From: Hymenolepis diminuta
Taxonomy: Eukaryota; Platyhelminthes; Cestoda; Cyclophyllidea; Hymenolepididae
Assembly (NCBI GenBank): GCA_900708905.1
Contig: CAADRB010000047.1
Location: 1,056,354-1,120,353, forward strand
Reading direction: 5' to 3'
Length of the DNA stretch: 64,000 nucleotides
Shown: in pieces, positions 1-10,827 of the stretch
Position numbering within the stretch: the stretch's first letter is position 1
How the letters are laid out: each line of letters starts with the position of its first letter
The notes under the pieces: model-generated
The model's database searches: none
Told to the model about the DNA's origin: nothing
What the model saw: only the letters and a program-made list of their open reading frames with translations
Translations under genes and position numbers: made by a program

Positions 1-370
1 TTAAATTTTTTTGCATGTTTACTTGTACTATTTCTTTATTACAAGAATGATCGAAATTTCCTGACTTCGATCTTCAAAATAAATAAACTTTTTTCAAACT
101 TCATCAGAAATGTATTTTTTCTCGAAAAAATATTGTTTTTTGAATAAAACGCCGTTGGATTTTATTTGATATTTTGAGAATCAAAATTTGTAATACTATT
201 TTTATACAAAAAGTCCAATTTCGTGAGTTTTTTTTTTCTTAACAATATTTAAGTATTTTAAAATCATAAAAAGATTAAAACAATCATAAGATTAATTAAC
301 GAGAATATTAAATTAAAGTTTCGCACCGGTTTCAAGTCGATACATAGCGCAGAACACAAATGAGAACTGT

Positions 371-444
371 TTTCCTGCGTGGGGTCCGCTGGACCCCGTG
401 TGTCCCCAACGTTATTTTTTCTATGTGTGTCCTCAACGGGTTAA
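371..444 (-). mobile_element. Probable piggyBac-type transposon end (one terminus)
   Basis: A near-perfect hairpin GGGGTCC-GCT-GGACCCC (381-397) is followed by GTGTGTCC motifs and a tip reading CCTCAACGGG, abutting TTAA at 441-444. Read on the - strand this is TTAA, then CCCGTTGAGGACAC. A TTAA target with a C-rich inverted-repeat tip and a GGGGTCC hairpin close inside is the usual layout of piggyBac termini. The rest of the element would lie to the left, outside the window, and no transposase is visible in 1-370. Strand is given by the terminal repeat reading inward. Confidence 0.5.
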
Positions 445-1140
445 AGACTGGATTATAAAGCGGCAGAATTTGAGTTTCTTACCAAAGATTCCTTTTACGC
501 AACGTCAGTATTAGATAACATTTTCATAAATGAGTTTAATATTTAATGTTTAAATAACCTCGAATATTTCTCTGCGGTTGAGTTGAGACTGAATCGATAT
601 GACGAATGTTTCAAAAGAAAGCCAAGAGATCTAAGTCAATTTTAAATTTGTGAGCTCTGAAAATTAAACTGTTGTGAAGATACGACATCAAATTTGAATA
701 AAAAATCAACAATTTATTTATAAAAAGGGGAAATTTTTGCATAATAGAGATTTACTTAGTTACCGTTATGAGTATTAATATTTACAACTAACACACGATT
801 TAATACAATCAAAAGAAAATAAAAGATTTACTGAAAAGCAAGACTTTCGCAAAGATCTTTAATTATTGTTCTTTTATTCATTTTTGACCGTCTCAGGATC
901 TAGAAAATTTTCTTTTGTTGCTTCCTTTACTAATGAGTACGTATTCTGATTTGCCTTAATTTATGTTAAACTCATACCCAACATCTCTATACAATTTGTG
1001 TTTCATACACTTGATTGCATAATTATTAATTTTTTTACTATCATCAAACTCATCTTAGTTAAATTCATTATTTAAATAGAAAACTATTTAAGGTTGGAAT
1101 AAACTTTCACCAACAATTTAAATATTAGTTTCTTATAAAC

Positions 1141-1160
1141 ATATATATATATATATATAT
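1141..1160. repeat. (AT)10 microsatellite
   Basis: Twenty bases of perfect AT dinucleotide about 360 bp upstream of the phosphatase start codon. Likely length-variable; no function is implied. Confidence 0.5.
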
Positions 1161-1489
1161 CTTGTGTAAATAGTCAGTGACTAGATAAAATGATAAAAAC
1201 GGTAAAAAGTCCCTTAGTTTTTAAAGTAACACGTTTCTAAAAAATTTTCAAATCAGATTATTTAGAAGGGAAAATTGTTTAAAATTTTGCTAGATCATGA
1301 AAATATTAAGACCCTTAACTTAAATAAAATAGTTTTAAATTATGGTCGAAAATGATAAAATATATTTTGGCTACTATAAAGGAAGATTTGCTTTATTATT
1401 TTTATATGACTGTTGTTTGTTAACTAGACGATCATTTAGCCTTGTACTCAGAGTTTTAATGAATCGTTAGTTATTGAACAGATTGTATT

Positions 1490-1504
1490 TATTCACCCTT
1501 CCAG
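1490..1504 (+). promoter_or_regulatory. Candidate 3' splice or spliced-leader acceptor
   Basis: A pyrimidine-rich stretch ending CCTTCCAG sits 15 nt before the ATG at 1520. In flatworms such a site directly upstream of a start codon can accept a trans-spliced leader, or it can close an intron in the 5' UTR. No matching donor or promoter was identified upstream. The role is inferred only from position and sequence. Confidence 0.5.
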
Positions 1505-1519
1505 TAATACGCGTTGATA

Positions 1520-4500
1520 ATGAATGAGATTCTTCCTGGTTTATGGTTAGGTAAAAGACCTGAGGTCTCCGCAATTTCTAACCTTCACTCTAATAAAATA
1601 AGTTCCATATTAACAATTGATCGCACACCCCTTCCTGCAGGGGCATTCTCGTCGTTCAAAGTTATGTTCTTACCTGCGAATGACACACCTTATGACAATT
1701 TACTCAAATATTTTGAAAAATCGATTAACTTTATCGAGAAAAACATTGGATCTGGCGTTTTAGTTCACTGGTTGGTTGCGCGTATCTGTTTAATTCTTTT
1801 GCTTTAGTCAAGCCGGTACATCTAGGAGCGCAACAATCGTAATCGCTTATTTAATGTGGAAATTCAAAATTCCTTTTGACAAAGCACATGACCAAGTATA
1901 CAAATCGCGCTGGGTCTTCCCCAATGATGGATTTCGGAAACAGCTCAAGTGCTTTGAAAATATGGGCTACGTGTTCGACACCAACTCCGAAATTTACATA
2001 GATTTTATTTCCGAAAATGGTAATTCTTCTTATTCATTCCTTACGATCTTTATCTACTTTATTAGCTTACCTCGAAGCACCGGTTTACGTTCCTCCATCT
2101 TATTACACTTGCAAAAAGTGCAGGTATGTTATTGATTTTCGATAATTGAATTCACTTTCTAGAAATCCGGCCTTTCACTCCGATCAAATTATTCGCCACA
2201 ATAAACCAAAGGAAGATGACAGTGGCAAAGAAACGTAAGAAAGTGCAATTTGTTTTTTATCTTTAATTTATTTAGACTCTGTAACAGTGGTGAACTCTTT
2301 ACTGAACACTTAGATTGGATGTTTGATTTCACTCACGAAATCCAAGGAAAGGTATTTGATTAACCGTGTTGTTTATTATTTAGTTATGGTTATTCATTGT
2401 GTATTTGTTGCTTTTTTGTCCATGTAGGTCTACTGCAGACAATGCAGATCCAAATTAGGATCATATAATTGGTGCGGTGAGTAATGAAACTTTTTAACTT
2501 TTATTATCGAATCTATTCCTTCATTTTGCTTGATTTTTTACGTCTTTTATCGGTATACATAACGGTCTCCGTTTGGGTAGACTTCCCCCATTTTGGATGT
2601 GCTGACGACACTTATCTTAGGTAAAGATTAGGTATTCTGAAGCCTCTCTGATAAAAAGCTCGTATTTTACCCTCTCTCATAGGATAGAGATTCCATGAAC
2701 GCAGATTTGGTGACATATTGACTACTAGAAATTTTTGACTTCAAGCCCATTTAGAAAGCATTTTCTAGCACTTATCTTGTGTAGAGTAGCATCGAAGAAC
2801 CATCGTGGTGAGAAACCTGAATTTTGTCAGTCCCTTTATCAGTCTGATTTAAACGGTGTAGTCAGCCATTACGCTCATTGTACCATTGGCCTTCGGACCC
2901 GTGACCTCTGACCTCGCAGGCTGGTTTTAAACTATAGATCATAACCACTCTTCTACAGCATAGATGTGTTACGACTACCCAGCTATCACTAACGATGTGT
3001 TATAGTCTATCGGAATCCTCTACGCAGGCTCTAATGTATAACTCTCCAATAATAGTTGCTCACATTGTTCCATACCATAGAATCACATATCACTTCTGAT
3101 TGCCTAGATTTCTTGAATCGGTTTGTTTTTTTCCCTGCTCCCGTTATTGTTTAACTTTCAATTTGTGTCTGCTAATGTCTCAAGCTACATTCGACTCAGA
3201 CTTAGAGACAGAGAATATGGAAATGCGGTGACAACAACGTTTATTGACTAAATTTGGTCATTGCAATTTTGTCCTTTGTAACTGACAGCTGTAAGTTATG
3301 TCTGATCTTGATTGGATGGACAGTGGATTAATTAATTATTTGTCTTATAGTTCTTTATATTTTTAAATATTTGAAAGTGAATAGTTCGGCTGAAAGTTAA
3401 CTTTGGAGGCGATTGAGTGACAAAATGTCGGTTTTCGAGATCGAATATTAGTAGTGACACATTTCACGAATTCCCTGTTCATACGTGCCTGGTAGCTAAA
3501 AATGTGTACATCTGGAATTTACTGAATATAAAAGATTACAATTACCATCGTTAGAATTGGGATTAAGTAAGATTTGCTGCTAGTGCCAACAAGAATAAGG
3601 GAAAACTTGCATTCCGTCATTTCTCCATTAAGCAATCATATCAAGATCTGGATGCATACTGGATAGTTTTGCTCTCTGATCTGAGATGGTTATATTACCA
3701 CAAGGTTACTGCTAGCATGCATCACTTAAATTTCAAATAGTTTAAAGAAAACATTCTTGCTAAAGAGGCCAATTATTTATTCTGTACTTCACTTCAGAAT
3801 TTATCTTCCAAGGCTACGTTTGCGTGAAATCTGTTATTGTATTGTTATGCTTTGAAAGAGATGACGGAGAGTCCTTCTTCCTGCAATTTCTTTTATAACT
3901 GTCTATTTTCCCACCCTTTCCATCCTCTTGTCGGTATTAAAGTTAAGTCTCTGTCGGTAGTTGTGGTTTTGCTTTTGGATACTTCTCTACCCAAATTGAG
4001 TGTTGGTAAACATTTTTCTTCAACGACCTTAGACTCATGATTCCGATGTACTCCTCGTTCCAGATAGCTCTTTCGTTGATTCATGAATTAACTGGGACAT
4101 ATTGGTGGTTGGCGCTTGGAAAAGCATGGTAAAAGGAGATAGTAAAATATTTCGATAAGTGTTTAAAGAAGGAAAGATGTTATAGCAGTAGATATGAAAT
4201 CAGAACATCAAGTTCTATTGTTTTTTTTTAATCGAGCTGTTCACTTTCTTAGAAGTGTTATAGTTCAATACATCATATCCTAATGTTCTAGTTTTCACAT
4301 TCTATCATTTGAGCAAGTTTGTATCTGTGATATTCAAGGCTTACTTGAACGATTGGTTATGTCATCGGCATTCAATTCAACAGTAGAAAATAATTTCCGA
4401 GCCCATCTAGGAAGTGTTTTCCAAACATTTATCTTGAGTAGAGAGTAGCATCATGGAGCCTCTCTGGTGAGAGACTCGAATTCTGCTACCCTCTAAGTTT

Positions 4501-7500
4501 GTGAGATTTAATCAGTGTGATTAACCATCCCGTCTACAGGATACGCGTCGATGCGGGTCGAACTTGTGACCTTAGACATGGCAGACGTGGACGGTGACCA
4601 ATATTGCCACCGACGCACAAGGCTAGAAAAGGTATTTTTAACATAGAAGAAATAGGATGACAAATCTTACCTTTATTAGTTCTTATTTGTCCTTACAGTA
4701 GGTCGTGTCCCATACGTTCCTTCGTATTTTCCCCGATTAACAGTTGATTAGCATCAGATTAGAATAATTCTGATATAATTCAAGTATATTTTTAAGAAAT
4801 AAGCTAATGTCATTATCGAGCTTGCTTATCCAAATTTGTTTAGCAAAGGCCGGGAAACAATAGCACTGAGTGAATATTTTTCATTGTCTTCTATTTTTTG
4901 CTGCTTCACCCTCTTGTAGAAATTTTACTTCCGTTCCTGGTGGTTACTGCACCTTCGCGACAGTTAATTGAATACCATTCTCTTCCCCCTTTCTTAATGT
5001 TTTCACCAGTTTGTAGCTACAGGGCGGTTGGTTTGCATGGACTAAGATTCGTTGTTAGTATGGTAAAAAATGTGTATTAAGCAAGTTAGGTATTGAATGT
5101 AAACATAAAAATGGAAACTTGTTCAATGAATAAATTATACTTTATAATCTGTGAGTTTAGGAACGATTTTTCATTATTAGGCAATCTAATTAATTTAATA
5201 TTTGAATGGTGACTGTTTTCTCAGGGACTTTAGTTGATTTCAATCGAGAAACTCTCCTGCATTTTGAGTTAGTAAGTTCGATAGCTCTTTCCCTTATTTT
5301 CGGAATACAATTTGCAGTGTTCTGTGTTGAGCAATTAATAGAAATAGTCGTATTTTGTTATTACTAATATAATTCAGTAGCTTGTTAATTTTGCACTATT
5401 TTATTCTCGTTCCGCCTGCCGATTCTTTTATTTCTACAAGGCTTCCTCCAAAAATATGATATATCTAAGCCAGGATTTTTTGATTTCACCTGTCTGTCCT
5501 GTTCTGGAATATTAATCTCCATAGCTCTTTCGTGTAGTTTGGGATAGAAAATTGTCACGAACTCCGTTGAGCAGCTAACGTAGTAGTCAGCAGAACATCA
5601 ATCGGTCTACTAAAATAATTCAGTAGGTAGTTTTACTTTAACTCATTCTTGTTCCACTTTTATGTCTTTGTAGTTGTATAACTTGCAACCCCCAACTCTT
5701 TACATTTTAATTCTGTAAGACTCCCTTTCCGCCTAAAAATATTATTTCTAGTAGTTAAATTACGATTTCTTCAATACATTCTTCTGAGATAAGTTAAATT
5801 ATGGTGGGCATAAATATTGACTTCCCGGTCTACGTCTGCGATGAGCTTTTCTCGTTTTATGACAGTTTGTAATTTTTCTTAAATATAGGACTCTAAATAT
5901 TCCTCAGATATCCTCTCTCCTGTTACGAATTGACTCTTAGATAGTCTCATATTTGTATGTACCTGTTAAGGATATTTTCAAAGTTTTACCTTGAGCCTGT
6001 GGTTTTGTTTCTGGATTTGGGGATTCAGCCAGCCTAGTCTTTACTACTGGCAGCCCAATACTGTAGACGTCCTGTTGAGAATGCTAATCGGGTGCCACAA
6101 AAATGTTCAGTACATTTGAGGTCACAGATCGTTGCCTATTGCTTCATAGTCAGTGATTGGAATGATCTACCGCACGGATAATATCCTTCAATAAGAGGGA
6201 TGTTATCTCAATTAGAAATGTTAGAATGATTTCCCCTTTCCAAGATGAATTCTTCATAAAATACTTTCAGGAGGAAGATTTGTGCCTTATTTATTTATAT
6301 TTTTCTTAAAAATCTCCTCGAAAGAAAAATCCGATTAAATCGTTGTCATAACAACAGAATAAAGGCGAATTTGGTGTTGGGGTGGAGGGAAGGGGGGGGC
6401 GGGGTAGGTGTGCGCTGAACCGGTTTTGTGTTCACAGTTGACCCTGTTCAAAGACGCGTGAACCAATCTTACCTGGTTCGCGCTAGCTGATTTTTTTCTC
6501 TCTTCATATTTTTCGCGATCTTGCGAGCAAATTTTCTTTAATGAATGAATGAATGCGATTTCAATCATTATATTATATTTTTTACTCGCGTGGAAACGGA
6601 TAATGTGCCGTTAATTTAGTGAAAGGTAAATAAATTGCGTCATTGTTAATATTAACTACCTCGGATACTTTCTATCCGGGATTATTTTTTATTTTTCTCC
6701 TGTTGAGTAAGTAATGGTGACACTGATATTATACTTGACGGCCACTGATATGACCTAAGTCGGACTACGTGTTTATTGAGTAAAGCAGTGGGAGGAGAAA
6801 TTAGGAGTTGGAAGAACAAGGGATAAGTGTCAGTGCAGATTGAGGTGCTAATCTACGGTACATTGCTGTGTGTCTTGTTTGCCTGATGAGCAGTCAATAG
6901 AAGATCATCTGATAATGAGAACATCACAGATCTATGAATTAACATATGATTCCGATGGAACTCTACTAATCCAAGTTGACCACTGAGGTTATACTGTCCG
7001 TATATTTGCTCACAGGCCCAGAAAGAATAGGCTTGCAGCACTAATGACGGTTCCGTTATTAAGAAAGGATGATTTGGAAATGCGGATTTAGTTTGTTAGT
7101 TGGTGATAATATTTCATTAAGGATACTTCAGTCCCACGGACGACCATGCAGGAATAGTAATTAGAAATTTTGACCCCTCTCTATTTAGTGGAAATTGCTA
7201 GTTTTTTTCCTCTTTGGCGAAAATGTGTCTAGCTTTTAATTTTAAATTTACTGGAAGAGGAGAGGGAAGTAAGACGAAGAGGCTTGTCGTGTCTTGTCCA
7301 TATTCTTTCAAAAATCACTCGATTTAAGGCGAATAAGCTGATGGAGTTCGTTTTTTAGGTAAAAGTCGGTTAACCGGCATCCCGGGAAATTGGTTATGAA
7401 TACCATAACGTTTTCGTAAGCTACTTTTTATCCAGCTATTAGATCTTATATTCTGCTCTTGTTCGCATTTAAATCAACTTAGTTTTCTTTTACAGGCCTC

Positions 7501-7748
7501 TTCGCTTTACCAATTTTATTAATGTCCGTATGTTGTTGATAAATTACTAATTTTGACTTTTTGCAGGGGAGCCGTGTACATGTGGTCGATGGGTGACTCC
7601 TGCTTTTCACTTTTCTCGGAAACACTTAGACGAATTAAAAATGCAACCAACGGCCCTCCCACTTCCTAAAACCCCAGATACGCCTTCTCAATCTCCGAAA
7701 GAAACTACATTCGTCACTCTTGAAAGTTCAACCGCTAGTACTGTATAG
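1520..7748 (+). CDS. DUSP12: Dual-specificity protein phosphatase, DUSP12/YVH1 family (7 exons)
   Basis: Exons that join in frame: 1520-1770, 1808-2019, 2078-2123, 2163-2234, 2276-2351, 2428-2476, 7567-7748 (888 nt, 295 residues, stop TAG). Every intron is GT-AG. The N-terminal phosphatase domain (about residues 1-150) starts MNEILPGLWLG and carries the catalytic loop HCQAGTSRS, with nucleophile Cys84 and Arg90; the Cys84 codon is split by intron 1. Asp55 is the likely general acid. The C-terminal zinc-binding domain shows CKKC (166/169), Cys196, CRQC (222/225) and C..C.C around 235-241, followed by GRW, the arrangement of DUSP12/YVH1. Family knowledge: YVH1 proteins dephosphorylate phospho-Ser/Thr/Tyr and in yeast act in late 60S ribosome assembly through the zinc domain. 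At 295 residues it is a little shorter than the human protein (340). ATG 1520 is the first Met in frame; an acceptor-like CAG lies at 1502-1504. The last about 45 residues, after the GRWVTPAF segment, are Pro/Ser/Thr-rich and not recognised. The catalytic residues are intact, so the gene is probably functional. Confidence 0.5.
1771..2427 (+). other. Five very short introns of the phosphatase gene
   Basis: Introns lie at 1771-1807 (37 bp), 2020-2077 (58), 2124-2162 (39), 2235-2275 (41) and 2352-2427 (76). Each begins GT, ends AG, and is required to keep the reading frame and the DUSP12 motifs. They sit close to the minimum spliceable length in animals. Introns of this size, concentrated toward the 5' end, are well known in schistosomes and other flatworms. 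Confidence 0.5.
2598..2740 (-). repeat. SINE-like family A, partial copy 1
   Basis: Shares with the other copies the string around AGCCTCTCTGAT and the flanks TTATCTTAGGTA and CTCGTATT. It corresponds to the tail side of the family and lacks the tRNA-like head. It lies head-to-tail with the next copy, in the last intron of the phosphatase gene. Confidence 0.5.
2745..2965 (-). repeat. SINE-like family A, copy 2
   Basis: About 220 bp. On the + strand it begins AGCCCATTTAGAAAG and contains CACTTATCTTG and GGTGAGAAAC blocks shared with copies 3-5. Read on the - strand, its right end carries an A-box-like GTAGAAGAGTGGTTA and, about 45 nt further, a B-box-like GGTCACGGGTCCGAA. This is the layout of a tRNA-derived RNA polymerase III promoter at the head of a SINE. 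Confidence 0.5.
4400..4624 (-). repeat. SINE-like family A, copy 3
   Basis: The best preserved copy. On the + strand it runs from GCCCATCTAGGAAG through TAGCATCATGGAGCCTCTC to the CACAAGGCT end. On the - strand the head reads TGCGTCGGTGGCAA (A-box-like), then GGTCACAAGTTCGACCC (B-box-like; the core GTTCGA matches the pol III consensus). Similarity to copies 2, 4 and 5 covers the whole unit, which argues for one dispersed family rather than chance. Confidence 0.5.
5281..5750. repeat. Diverged tandem duplication, two units about 240 bp apart
   Basis: Unit 1 spans about 5281-5465 and unit 2 about 5521-5750. ATAGCTCTTTC starts both (5281 and 5521). GTTGAGCA, ATAATTCAGTAG (5369 and 5615) and ATTCT-GTTCC follow in the same order in both. 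Spacing differs by a few bases, so indels have accumulated since the duplication. It lies in the last intron of the phosphatase gene and has no coding content. Confidence 0.5.
6379..6404 (+). other. G-quadruplex-forming tract
   Basis: Four G runs (4, 3, 8 and 4 G) separated by loops of only 1 to 4 bases, in otherwise AT-rich intron DNA. This satisfies the G3+N1-7 quadruplex rule on the coding strand, so the structure could form in the pre-mRNA of the phosphatase gene as well as in DNA. The antisense translation gives a proline-rich shadow frame that is not a gene. Confidence 0.5.
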
Positions 7749-9668
7749 TCAGCTGTTCCTCTTATGTAGTCACTTCGATGTTGTATGTTGTCTCTTCTTC
7801 TAGATCGCTCTTATTTAAATATACGTTAAGGTGTTGATGAAATTTTTTTTTGCTGTTGGTAAATAGAGGAATGTTTCTTCTTATCTCGGAGGATTGGCCC
7901 TTTTTGTCTATGGCCGCTGTTTCCTTTAACCGTCTAATTGCTAGGGTTTCATCTAAACCCAAAGTTGTGAAAATGAAGATGAGGTTCATGGTGTACGATG
8001 AAACCGACTGGGGATGAGGAGTCCGACCGTTTCATTCTTTATTAACAAATGGCGAAGTTATAAAAAGTAAACTGTGAATGGAAACACCGCGGAGATATCT
8101 TCAATTCGATTGGTTATGACAACTTGGAAATTATCACATATTTACGATTTGCTGGTTTTTTAACGAAAAATCGCCACTGTAAAGTTGGGTATTTAAGTAC
8201 ACATGAATGGGACGTGGTTGGTTTTAAGTACAAGGTAACTACAGTGTAAAGGCAACTGGGTGGAGGTTAAACGTCTCGTTTTGTCTAATGTTAGGTATTT
8301 GCTCTGTGTATTGAGGAGAATCAACCCCTAACTCTCATTTAACATGAGAAATCCTTGCTTTTACCACCGAAATTTCTTCCATCTGGTAGTGTGATATTGA
8401 AAGCCATACATTTGTATGATCAACTGGTATCTTTGTTAAGAACAATGGTTTACCATATATCATAAACGAGTTCCTTTTCAATACCTCCACGATTCTGCTC
8501 ATTTTGCATGTTACAAACGGAATGTTTTAACCAGTTGCAACAAGAACGACCTACTCTCTGACGTCAATAATATATACTGCCATTTAATTTTGATTCTATA
8601 GGTGCTAAATAATAGTTCGCACGTCAAAACACTCTGTTAAGGCCACTTAAACGTAAATATACTGCACATTTTTCTCTGATGAATCTCTCTGCCTACTTAG
8701 CTCTAAATAAGGTAACACTTATTTTATTTCCTTTAATTTGCCAGAGGTTCTCTTTTTGGCTTACACTGATTTTAAATGAATTCATAGAGCAAACGTTCTC
8801 ATTCCTGGGGTACTGCGAACGTATCATTTATTAATTTAACTTGAAATCATGCATTTCGTTAGCAAAAGTTTGTCAAACCTTTCAATTACGAGAACCCCAC
8901 CCTTCTGAGGCGTGGTAGTGAAAGGCAAAAATAGAAACCAAGAGGCTAGACTTTATTTGGTTCAATCTTCTAACCTAAGCTACTGTATATTATGACATTT
9001 GGCTAACGCTATAAATAACAGATTAGGGTCACACTTTTGAAGTGGGACCATTCAATCGAAATAAGTAGTAGATTATTTAAATGACTTCAGCAATAAAGCG
9101 CAAGCTTGAAGTCGCAGCAGCTCTTTGATATCAAATATCATTGGTGGATTTCTTATCGGCAAACCAAAAAACCAATCACTCCGACATAGATTCTCATGCT
9201 GTATCGGTGTTTAAATGAGCTCAATAGACAGGTCTTAAGTGACTGACGTCAACGTTAAACGTGACGGAGGGTCGACGTCTTTCAAATAAGCGTTTTGAAT
9301 AAATTTGTGAATTTCCTCATTCGGGGTTTTTATTTGATTTAATAATATCAGACTCTGATAAACTAGTGCAAACATTCCACTAATAACAATAAATTCACTC
9401 AGGAGTTCAACCGTGTACTCAAAAAATTGAAGAATGGGCTTGTTTTAATTTAATTGTAAAAATTTTGTGGGAAAGTCGAAAATTGTTTGTAATTGAGATA
9501 TCCGCACTCTTAAATAAGAGGTGCTAATAAAAGTTTTCAGATATCATTTTAATGTACTCAAATCTAAAGGGAAATTAAGAAGTATCTCTCGTATTAAAAT
9601 TGAAAAATATTATTTTTAATCAGCTGTTTTACAAAAAATAAACCAGAAGAAGAACATATTTAAAGGGT
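7749..9668. other. Downstream flank of the phosphatase gene, no gene seen
   Basis: No recognisable coding sequence on either strand. No AATAAA close to the stop at 7748 was found, so the polyadenylation site of the phosphatase gene was not placed. Short open frames are within chance expectation. Confidence 0.5.
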
Positions 9669-10827
9669 ATCTGAGGACACGTGTATTTTTGTAATTTAAA
9701 CTAACCTGATAATAATAATTAATGTATTTTTTGTGCCACAAGGCCTCATGCCAGATACTACTATAACTAATGAAATGAGAAGACACCCTGTAACGGTGTC
9801 TATAAAGGAGAAGCACAGCAATTTAGAAATTGCAAGATCTTTTGTTTGTAAAGTTAGAGAGGAGCTGCTGAATGAAAACACTGGGGCACGAGCCATAGTG
9901 GGGCCACAAGGGAGAGAAAAGGCCATTATCAACGCTCTGCTGATTTACTCAGAACATCTGAGTTTGCCAGAAGAGTGCATAACATGATGGACGAAAATCC
10001 CGGGGAGTCAATGCGCCATCTTGACAAAGATCATCAAGTATCTGAAGGAACAATAAGGAATTTTGCTCATCAATACCTCGGATACAAATCATACGTTCTT
10101 AGGCGAGGTCGTCAGTTTATGTGGATAAATACACCTCAGGAGAATCATTTAATGCGTAAAAAGTGACCCTTACAAAAATTGGAGGACTCTGAAGGAGAGG
10201 AATACCTTTGGTTTTTCTCTGACAAAAAACTTCCACCAGGATGAAAGAGTCAACCCAAGAAATGAGAGGTGGCTATATGTGGGTGGACTCCACTAAATTT
10301 CCAATTGTTATGCATGAGCACAAAGTTTCCAGCAACAGTGACGGTTTTCGGTGTTGTTATTAGTGAGGGAGGGACACATCATGACTCCTCCAATTTTTCT
10401 ACAGGGCCTTGGATTCAGTGCGAATGCAGATGCCTATGTGAAGACTTTAAACCATTGTTGTTAAGCCACCTTGGATAGATAGCGTAGCCAATGGAAGACC
10501 CTGTTTCCCAACAAGATTCGGCCCAGTCTGATAAAGCCCCCAAAACCCAGAATTGAATGAATGGACAGGAATTTTCATAATCATGTCATGACAAACTTAT
10601 GACCACCTCCTAACACAGCAGACCTTAATCCTTTCGATTATTACGTGTGGGGAGAGGCGTGATTGAAAAGGAAGTTAATAAGTATCCCCATGGCACCATA
10701 TATAGATAGAATGCAACTTAGGTTAATAAGTCTTACGTTTAATTGTTTTGTCACAAGAAATTGTGAGTTTCAACCATTAACAATTTCATTTTCTGTTTTT
10801 CTAAAAGTGCTTAGGGTGTCCTCAGAT
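9669..10827 (+). mobile_element. Dead Tc1/mariner-superfamily DNA transposon
   Basis: About 1.16 kb, bounded by the inverted pair ATCTGAGGACAC (9669-9680) and its complement GTGTCCTCAGAT (10816-10827). These 12 bases are the surviving core of longer terminal repeats, so the true ends lie a few bases outside. The interior is a transposase remnant on the + strand. The size fits the superfamily. A flanking TA duplication could not be assigned because the outermost bases are eroded. Confidence 0.5.
9733..10680 (+). pseudogene. Decayed Tc1/mariner-like transposase
   Basis: Family-like blocks appear in order but in shifting frames: an N-terminal helix-turn-helix region (ARSFVCKVREEL), a second one (NPGESMRHLDKDHQVSEGTI), YKSYVLRRGRQFM, then WFFSDKK with the first catalytic Asp (about 10209-10230), TKFPATVTVFGVV, QQDSA with the second Asp (about 10510-10520) and the third Asp just before YYVWG (10636-10638). 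The second and third Asp codons are 118 nt apart, about 39 residues plus a frameshift, so the catalytic triad is DDD-type with a longer spacing than the DD34D mariners. Several stops and frameshifts make it non-functional. The exact Tc1/mariner subgroup was not determined. Confidence 0.5.

Larger units (their letters stand above)
445..1519. other. Upstream flank of the phosphatase gene, no gene seen
   Basis: AT-rich sequence with many short A and T runs and one perfect (AT)10 microsatellite at 1141-1160. No convincing TATA or CpG-rich promoter stands out. The promoter of the phosphatase gene should lie here unless its message is trans-spliced from a longer transcript. Confidence 0.5.
2477..7566 (+). 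other. Large last intron of the phosphatase gene (about 5.1 kb)
   Basis: The donor GTGAGT at 2477 follows a codon split after its first base, and the acceptor TTTTTGCAG ends at 7566. The intron is about 70-fold larger than the next largest in the gene. It has been inflated by repeats: SINE-like copies near 2598-2965 and 4400-4624, a diverged tandem duplication at 5281-5750, and a G-rich tract at 6379-6404. The short open frames inside it on either strand show no recognisable protein. Confidence 0.5.

Noticed and set aside
1854..2135. Independent short gene starting at the internal ATG
   Set aside because: This is exon 2 of the phosphatase read into its intron; the catalytic loop joins it to exon 1.
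6335..6568. Proline-rich frame on the - strand
   Set aside because: It is the reverse translation of the G-rich tract inside the phosphatase intron.
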